Assembly (NCBI GenBank): GCA_029891345.1
Contig: CM057000.1
Span: forward strand, 139,422,163-139,486,162
Length of the DNA stretch: 64,000 nt
Direction: 5' to 3'
From: Dryococelus australis
Lineage: Eukaryota > Arthropoda > Insecta > Phasmatodea > Phasmatidae
Part shown: in pieces, positions 56,458-64,000 of the stretch
How positions within the stretch are numbered: position 1 is the first letter of the stretch
Layout: the number at the start of each line of letters is the position of its first letter
Program-made: the position numbers and the translations under genes
Notes under the pieces: generated by a model
What the model was told of the DNA's origin: nothing
Seen by the model: the letters and a program-made list of their open reading frames with translations, nothing else
The model's database searches: none

Positions 56458-59400
56458 GGAGAAGAAGAAGATAATATCTGAGTCACTTAGTATTCCGCAG
56501 AGACACATCACTGGTTACAGTTCAGAGTTGACTTGTGCCGCGAACGTCACCTTATAGATAGCTTAGGTAATAATGACAAACATAATTAATGTTCACCTTG
56601 AATGTACTGCTGTGCGGGCTTAGGTATGAAGAGCCCAGAGAACAGACAATCACCAGCCACGCTGCCCTGGCGCCAGACGAAAACGTTTACACGCATACGT
56701 GAGCTCTCACTGAACCTTCAAATTTGATAAGCCGAGCTGTTCATTTCAGGTGTCAGCGAGTGGTAATCAATTTAACGTGTCGATTGGTCGTGTAATCCGG
56801 GATTCCCGCACTTGACACAAATGCGAGCGTTGGAAACCCTTGTGTTATGGTTACGCGGTATATGTAGCAATTTTTGTGTGCTGAGTATTCTGATATCCAC
56901 TGTAATAAGCACGCGTAACTTCTGTTGCCAAAGAATTACGCAACAAAACGAGTGATGCGTCTCTAGTTGGTTTTGGGACCAGTCATTCCGTTATTTTAAA
57001 AGTTATTCAACTAAATGCGATCACTAACTACGTAGATTTTTCGAAATGTTTATATACTTACGAGCTGCACCCGGAAAAATATGGAAATTTATATAATAGC
57101 ACCTGTTAAATTTATATTTTCCGTATTATGTAAGAAAAATCTCAAGACTTCTTGTGGATCGGCCATATAACAAGGAAATCACGCATTGGAAACGTATTCA
57201 TGCACGAGATGAAAGCGTATTTTCCTTTATGCGAGTTCTGAATCAGCGGTGGCTGTGTGTGGATTACATTCAAGACGCGGTGTATCACTACTCAATACTT
57301 TCTTGGTAATATTTACTTTTAAATTCTTGATAGAGTCGCATTCATTGTTGGTAATGGTTGGCGTTTTTGGCTCCGGTGCAAAGTTGCCCCACTAACCTTT
57401 TTTGCAAAAACCCTGTATATAGGCTGTATGTTTACAAGGACTGCTATAGTATTCTCAACACTGTACAGCACTTTTCAATCAGATTTTTGCAGAATTTCCT
57501 TCCATTAAATGTTTACGGTTTCTATCACAACCGTGGGAACAGAAATTGCGAGAAAGGATGAAAATCTATGATGCAGAGTTAAATGTGCGTTCGTGTAGGA
57601 ATATGAACGCCATAGTCATTAAAATAAGTGGAACCCCTTATCGCGCATAAGAGTAAAATACTTGAAAAGGCAGAAGACGTAAGACGTTAACTTGATCCAA
57701 ATGCTACTCGCAAACAGTTTCGTTGTGATAACGTTAAAACTGTTCCGTCTGACACTCGTCAATACGTGCCGATATAAAAGCGTTTGGATGGCCACAACAT
57801 ATTACAGAATATGGCCATTTCATATTTCATTTGCGGTTATTTTTTTTTCCTTTTCACTTAAAAAACGAACTATAAGACGCAACAGCTGAATTCCTTAACC
57901 CTCGCTGTAGGATATGTCGGTCACTCATGCGTACCACGGGATGGAGGCAAGGAAAATAATGAGCCATGGCCAGCGTACGTCAATTGCTGCACGATGTCGC
58001 CGCGGGAATAAAACGCAATATAGAGCTACCTTGAGTCGGCCCAGTAAGCTAACTCCAAAAGCACGGATAAATTCACTTACATCTTCGTTTATTCTATGGT
58101 ATTATTTGTATTCTATGTGAGGTACAATGATACTTAGTGGTCGTGATATCTGCGGCTTTTCGAATAACAGTGATAGTTTCAGTTCAATGCGCTCCATGAT
58201 TTATAAACTTACGAATATCGATTCGGTATGCACTTTTTTGGGAGCCCATTCAAGTCACGATGCCTCGTCGCTACCGGAAATATTTTATGGTATTCAATTT
58301 TATTAAAGGCGTGCTAAGAAAGAACCGAAACCCGAAATATAAAGGATAGGGCACAGTAGACCTACCACTTAAATATGTTTAATTAGGTATGTCTTTATGC
58401 AAGTTACATTTAAAACTGACTAGTCAGAGAAACTGTGCCGCCATTTTAACAAACAACATTAATAAGTGAATATGTATTGCCAAATTTGTGCCGTAATTAC
58501 ATAAATATATAATCGCTGAGCAGTCTTTTTGCAAATAAACTCTGCAGGATGTCGTCTATATAACGTTTGCCAGTCGCACTCACGATATTGAACAGGACAA
58601 TATACATTACAGTTTAGACGTCGACTGGCGACGTGATGATGCAATGGAGACCCGAGCAAGGAACAGGCTGCAATGGACAACAGTCAGCATGTTAATTTAA
58701 AAAAAAAATGCGACAGAGTGCCTCTGAACGGACGGTCTCAAATTTAACTTCCGCGCACAACTGGCTTAAATATACACATTTTCGAATGGCAGATGTACTG
58801 TTTCCCACGCTGTACAAATGAGAGGAAACATCTATTGGAAATGATTTTTTTTTCCGAGTTCTTCTTCATCAGGACGATACAAACCTTAAATTACACACAC
58901 CATTTTTTTTTTTTGTAATTGTCTTAGTGTTTAGGCTTTCCACTAAGAGTGCGTTTATGTACCAACGACACAACGCAGACCTGAAATTTGGGTATTTGTA
59001 TCACAAGTAGAGCGTGTCGCACTTTTTGACCTCCATCGGGAGGTCAAATTGGACGACTGCTTATCTCCGCACAAATCTGGCGCCGTGTCCGTGTGTTTTA
59101 TCCCCTTCTGACTTACCGGATTCTGAGTTTCTGCACGAACACTACGAGAAAAGTTTCATAAATATACCACAAGTGCATACGCACATTGAGACAGCACGAA
59201 TATTCAAGTGCTCTTCTTAAGAATGCCAGCTATCCCGCATCGTAAGGGATTTCCCGTATCCTGGAGCTAAAAGAATGATGCCATTGCGGGATGGCGCGGG
59301 GCGTCATCATTTCGTATCTGAAATTTCTTTGATAAATACTTAATGGTTCAGTAACAAATTGTCAGTAATTTACCACTTCCGAGATTAATGAAGCTGCAGT

Positions 59401-59668
59401 GGGCGCAGATAGTTACAGTTGACGGCGATAGGCAGCATCATTAGTCAACAAGTGTGTTCGTGTAAGCAGCGCTTGTCGAAATGTGTAGTGTGTCTTTTCT
59501 TCTAACGTGTGTATGTGTCGTTATTTTTTATAGCCAATTGAAAATGAAATCAAATCACACAGTAACGGTGCTGGAGAATATCATCGTTCCGACTTCAGTA
59601 TTTGTATTCCACCTAACGAGCTATCCGCCACCTGACAATGTTCAGCCACCAGGGTCATGAAGACTTAC
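56458..59668. other. Spacer
   Basis: No gene called. Includes a 10-bp-arm hairpin at 59025-59048 and T-runs at 57840-57849 and 58903-58914. Short open frames (57358-57561, 57914-58120, 59014-59220) have no recognised domain. Confidence 0.45.
59025..59048. repeat. Hairpin, 10-bp arms
   Basis: TTTGACCTCC - ATCG - GGAGGTCAAA, perfect arms with a 4-nt loop. Confidence 0.85.
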
Positions 59669-59809
59669 CAGTATGTTGTCCTCTTCGGCGGCGAGCGAGG
59701 AGCTGGCGGGCAGCGTGGCTGCTCTACTCGACTTTGGTTCCAGCACTGCGCGGCGCCGCCAGCTGACTTCCCCCCACCCCGCACCATCTCGCTGGCTACC
59801 ACCCTTCAT
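59669..59809 (-). CDS. Candidate first coding exon of an unknown gene
   Basis: On the minus strand an ATG at 59809-59807 opens 47 codons that end exactly at a strong splice donor: ...AACATACTG|GTAAGT (exon end 59669, donor GT at 59668-59667), phase 0. The peptide begins MKGGSQRDGAGWGE, continues RRRAVLEPKSSRAATLPASS and ends SLAAEEDNIL. The frame stays open upstream to a TGA at 59836-59834. GC and CpG content are much higher than in the flanks. I do not recognise the protein, and no second exon was found within the minus-strand sequence to the left. The long plus-strand frames over the same bases (59657-59984) are probably shadows. It could also be a chance open frame in a GC-rich block, or an internal exon whose acceptor lies upstream. 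Confidence 0.42.
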
Positions 59810-62350
59810 CGCAGTTGGCAACTCTACGACGCCTCAGCATACGTCATCAAGATTTTCGAAATTAACTGATTTTGAACTTCCGGCAAACTCCCCATACTGT
59901 TCTCCCCCATGTTCCTCCACTCTCTACAGCACTAAGTTTCGACTATATATGATGGGTGTTGATAACCAGAGAATACACACGTGACAGGACGACTACACAC
60001 ACCACACTCACATTTAAAATGTGAAAAGGAAATAACAGGCTGAAGGCATTTTCCTGCCATGTTTTAGGATGAGCAATTTCTAGCATGGGCAGATTTTAAA
60101 TTTCAAATACAGAGTAAAACACAAGTTGGGCATTTGTATAAAAGTTAAGTAATTTTTCGATTTTTATGATGTAATTTTGAAACATCGATTTTGTACACAA
60201 TTTTTATATGTAATCTTTTTGGTAAAAGTGGGAATTTGTAACTTTTTATACCCAAGTGCCCCTATTGGTACCTTTTATATTTTTGGAGCCTGTTTTCAGG
60301 CATAAATTGTATTTAAACAAGTAATTTTTGGAATCTGATTTCAGGTATAATTGCTTTGAAGCCTATTTTTAGGCATAATTGTAATAAACATGTTATCTAT
60401 TTTTTATTGTACAGATTTTTTTTTTTGGAGGGGCATTACAAAGAAATAAAACTATATTTGTGGTTTTTATTTTCTCATAATTTTGGGGTTGAAAACAATA
60501 AAGTATCAATGGGATTGTAAAAACCTTCGTTTTTGAACTCTGCTTAACATCTCTTGAACTCTGCTGAATATCTAGAGCTTGGTATGACAGTTGGTGAGAA
60601 CTGCGGTCACTGCCACAGAGTTTGAGTTTCCCCTGGGTGCTCCTACTTCCGTGACAACTTATTCATGACTACAGTTGCAGCTAATATATTGTGTTATATA
60701 TTTTCAGAGAAACTGTTTAATAATATCTAATACTAACTTTAGTACATTAGCTACAGGTATTTCAAACTGTTCTTTTTTATAACAATTTTCCTTGACTACA
60801 GACGTGTGTCGAGTTGTTCAAAGTGTTCCTTATGGGAAATCTGTAATCGTTTGTGGCTCTATATGCTGTGCATCCATGACATCTTTCCTACATTTGTTCA
60901 GTAAACTGTTAATGAATTGTGATGTTCTCAACTTCGCATGATACACCGAGTAAAAATATGGCTGAAGGAACCAAATTCCTCTACCCATGACACATCTCGA
61001 ATGCTAATAAAGGGACAACAATCAAACTAACTGCCGGTATCATCTGAGGAGCAAACTTTCAAAACCATACATGTCCACAACAAATCTGAAAATGAGTTAA
61101 ACACCAATGCTATATAAGCTTGGTGAGTTAAAAACTAATATGTATTCGTATTCAGTCAAAAAAAAAAATACACGCCCCATTGCGAGAGCAGGTGAAAGTT
61201 CGTGTTTTCATTCAAACTGGGACATGTCCTCCACTGTGACTTTGCAATCATTGCTAGACATGTCCACTGCCCTGTGTTAAAGGTGTAGTTCAATCAGTCA
61301 CCCCCAGATAACAGAGGTTTCTTGGGATGAGCTTAGTTGTCAGTTACGGCCTTTTGTAGTTCTACACCCCCCCCCCCCACTACATAGCAGTTGTTGTGCC
61401 CTTTCATCGAGGAGTTTCAAACAAGATGTTTTATTGAAAGCGAGTATACCAATGCTGTTTATTATTATCGTGTATTTAAGAAGTGTACGCATACTAATGT
61501 TTTATGGATATTTTGTTTGTAGTCACGTATGACCTTTATAGAACTGTTTTGAAAACAGTTCTTTATGCATTAAATTTCATTTATTTATCATAGTACCCTG
61601 CAAACATTCCGTGCTTCGCATATTGTACTATGGCTAACCAATTCATAGCAGATGGCTAAGACACTAAACTTTTTGCGACTAATTTCCTGTTGGCATACCT
61701 CATATTTCAACTGAGTTAAAGAGGAATTAAAGTGATGGGGTTGGTATTCTGTAAACTGACGCACACTAAAGTCTTTTGTATAGTATTTGATGAAAACCAT
61801 CGTATTAATGTTTCGAATTTTGTGAATCCTACACGTGATCAATGGATGTCAGTAGCAGACATCATCTGGTACACGGAAGAGAAGGAAGCTATAGCTTACT
61901 ACGCATGAAGCTGAGAAAATTGAAAGGCATGAATGCATAAACTTTACAATGCGACCTAACGTGGCCTAAGAACCTGCTTAATTTCTATGCGCATATCCAG
62001 TGTAACAAACTATGTAATAGTTAAAACCATTAAATGACTGTATTTTTAAACAATTCATTAACTATATTATATATCATATTCAGTCGAAAAAGAAGCACAT
62101 CATACTATAATAAAAATTACTATCCTTAGCAGTTTGTACTTGTATATTGTTTGTTGCAATTGATTAATAATACATAATAGTTCCAGGTACATTGATAGTT
62201 TCAAAGTAATATTAAAGCAAATAGTTGTATTAGCGATACATAATACTATAGTGGAAACTAACAGTCTTATAGTGTAAGACAAGTGTACGTGTTAACCAAA
62301 ATAATATTTGTATATTTTTGAAGACATTATAAGTGATATTTTCTTTCAGG
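59810..62350. other. AT-rich spacer
   Basis: Small hairpin repeats at 60286-60376, C-run at 61368-61379. If the exon at 59669-59809 is real, its promoter or upstream exon would lie here. No coding domain seen. Confidence 0.4.
60286..60376. repeat. Three short hairpin repeats
   Basis: GCCTGTTTTCAGGC (60287), TCTGATTTCAGGT (60334) and GCCTATTTTTAGGC (60361), each followed by ATAA(A)TTG. Two have perfect 4-5-bp stems. Degenerate tandem of about 30-45 bp. Confidence 0.55.
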
Positions 62351-63385
62351 TGTAAAGACGAGGATCCGAATATGAAAACATTAAAGGGACCATGCCAACA
62401 TGACGACAAGCAGTTTCCATGTAAAAGAGTGACAATGTTTGATATGGTAAAAGCACGGTCACAACTGTATCAAACTCCCAGCAAAGCATTACAAGACCAG
62501 CGCTTATGAAATGGCATATCAGTCGGGGAACCGGAACGGACGCGACCCTGAACAGGCACTCCTACTGAGAAAGCCAAGCCTCTACGTATGCAGGACTGGG
62601 GTTCGACTGAAGTGTCTTCTGCATTGTTGCACTGTCGCAGTCACAGTTTTCCTGACAACATATCCAGTATCTGCTTGTTCCGCGATGGCTGTGCAGGCCA
62701 AAACAAAAATAACCATGTTGCACATATATTGACACATTGGCTTCGACAGTCTGCACCGAGGAATATTCAGAATATACTTATTGTTTTCCCAGTTAGAGGT
62801 CATATTTTTTTTACCTGCTAACCGCCTATTTGGTAGAGTTTAGAAGCTATTAGGGAAACACCCACTTATGACAACTAAAAGAGAGTACGAAACAATATAT
62901 TCACAGGTAGGAAATGTGTATGTATTAGGAAAAGACTGGAAACTGCATGACGTAAAGTCATTATCAAAGATTTTCCAAAATGTTCACGGTATCAGTGATT
63001 GTAAACGAATTTTTATTGAAAAACGTACAAAAAAAAACGATCCAGTGTAGTAATGTGGGTCCGAACCATGACGCATTACAGATTTTATCAGGTCAAAGAG
63101 CCTGCCGTGCCCATTTTAAAGCGCGGAAAAATTATTCCAGATGTGATGCCAGAAATTCCCACAGTGCATAACATAACGGAACCAAATAAACATGATGTAC
63201 AGGCACTGCTTTGCAAACAGTTTGATGAAGGATGGCGTGATGAAAAGGATTTCCACTGGTACAAAGGAATTTTGGATTAAGGAGGTGAAAGAACTTACAA
63301 ACAAAATGTGTCTGATGAGCTGTTGTGCACATGTGTAGGAGAAGAAGAATCACATGTACATGTATCATGTATAAACTGTAATTAA
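62351..63385 (+). pseudogene. Degraded repeat-family protein with DGCAGQNKN / FPVRGH motifs
   Basis: Frame 2 from 62351 reads CKDEDPNMKTLKGPCQHDDK, QFPCKRVTMFDMVKARSQLY to a TGA near 62507. The same frame from 62588 reads SHSFPDNISSICLFRDGCAG, QNKNNHVAHILTHWLRQSAP, NILIVFPVRGH, stop at 62819. Frame changes at about 62815-62870 give LPANRLFGRV and then MTTKREYETIYSQVGNVYVL, GKDWKLHDVKSLSKIF, HGISDCKRIFIEKRTKK (62868-63050). Back in frame 2, 63053-63385 reads VPILKRGKIIPDVMPEIPTV, EPNKHDVQALLCKQF, DEGWRDEKDFHWYKG, stop, then CTCVGEEESHVHVSC. DGCAGQNKN plus FPVRGH.F.P.DR.FGR.E is a widely repeated insect protein family that I believe is annotated as DUF7869; its function is unknown to me. A TTTCTTTCAG precedes 62350 and could be a splice acceptor. 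Confidence 0.62.
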
Positions 63386-63434
63386 CTATTTATTGATCAC
63401 AAATAATACGATTATGCCAACCACTGATTTGAAA

Positions 63435-63436
<2 letters not shown>

Positions 63437-63495
<59 letters not shown>
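63437..63495. repeat. (TA)n(CA)n microsatellite
   Basis: TA run to about 63476 followed by a CA run. Confidence 0.97.
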
Positions 63496-64000
63496 TGAGT
63501 TAATAACCTCCATCACAGCATAGAAAGCATATTGAAAAATTCGTTACTGGGAATAATTGTTTATGAACTGCGTGTATACAGACATATGCAGAGGGATGGT
63601 CCAATAGATATAGGCACCGACTTCTAGGGGGCCTCGAGTTGTTTGCTTCGCTCCCTCCCTCCCCTTCTCAGCCCAACAAGCAATCTTTGTCCAGAGAGAG
63701 CCTGGTCCCTCTAATGTATCGACTGGTTCATCATTTAAAAAAAAAAAAAACCATTAAATTGCACAAACAACCCATAACGGATGATATTACACGTTATCGT
63801 TTTTATTCACCCTCCCCCCCCCCCCTCCCGAAATTTTGTCATCTTTGTAGGCTCTGAGGGATTTATTTTCGGATTATGACCGTGTCACATTCTAAGCCGT
63901 GGTTGTATGTGAAACAGAAACACGTATCGGGTTATAGCGATTTATTCTTCCGGGTTACGTTAGGAATTGATTACATGGGACACCGTGAATTCGACTACGA
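63496..64000. other. Spacer to window end
   Basis: A-run at 63738-63751, C-runs at 63813-63827. No gene recognised. Confidence 0.45.

Noticed and set aside
59014..59220. Mariner-like transposase C-terminus
   Set aside because: A few residues (LAP...PSD) are suggestive, but order and spacing do not fit.
59657..59984. Plus-strand frames of 70 and 103 codons
   Set aside because: They overlap the minus-strand candidate exon and show no domain; probably shadows.

Overview
This is a stretch of animal nuclear genome, most likely from an insect. The signs are insect-type tRNA-derived SINE fragments, a Jockey-like retrotransposon, Helitron and Tc1-like relics, long AT-rich non-coding spacers, many (TA)n runs and a possible GT-AG splice donor. 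The SINE style and the recurring 'taggcctat' motif suggest a polyneopteran such as a cockroach or relative, but that is only an impression. I found no intact host gene. The only host-gene candidate is a possible first coding exon on the minus strand at 59669-59809. Almost everything else that can be named is a decayed mobile element or a tandem array.

Layout. 1-1335: gag relic of an LTR retroelement. 1360-1490: tRNA-derived SINE fragment. 1499-1973: 58-bp minisatellite with a three-monomer higher-order period. 4411-4640: tRNA-Gly-like SINE. 6797 to about 13366: degraded Jockey-like non-LTR element on the plus strand (ORF1 with zinc knuckles, endonuclease, reverse transcriptase). Its ORF1 is split by an insertion of about 0.9 kb flanked by an 11-bp direct repeat. 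15435-16497: three broken copies of one Helitron protein segment on the minus strand. 18371-19391: twelve-copy 85-bp array. 23581-24346: 31-bp minisatellite running into a transposase N-terminus, followed by a head-to-head second copy. 29945-30695: Tc1-like transposase relic interrupted by a MITE. 55789-56457: C-terminal end of another non-LTR reverse transcriptase. 62351-63385: degraded protein of a repeated insect family with DGCAGQNKN and FPVRGH motifs.

The middle of the window (about 14.0-52.1 kb) is seeded with copies of two MITE families. Both have the same terminal inverted repeat, built on TTCACGGTAAAGTGAGCACT, but unrelated interiors. F1 is about 240 bp and F2 about 425 bp. I count six F1 and eleven F2 copies or fragments. 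One F1 sits inside an F2 at a TA dinucleotide, one F2 sits inside a TA/CA microsatellite, and one F2 sits inside the Tc1-like relic. These nests give target-site preference and relative ages. A separate repeat pair (26664-26936 and 44396-44683) and several CpG-rich blocks (21890-22190, 26270-26720, 28190-28590, 40397-40830, 49256-49960) remain unexplained and may include promoters.

There is no operon-like logic here. The features are related by nesting and by shared repeat ancestry. All family calls come from reading motifs by eye, without database searches.
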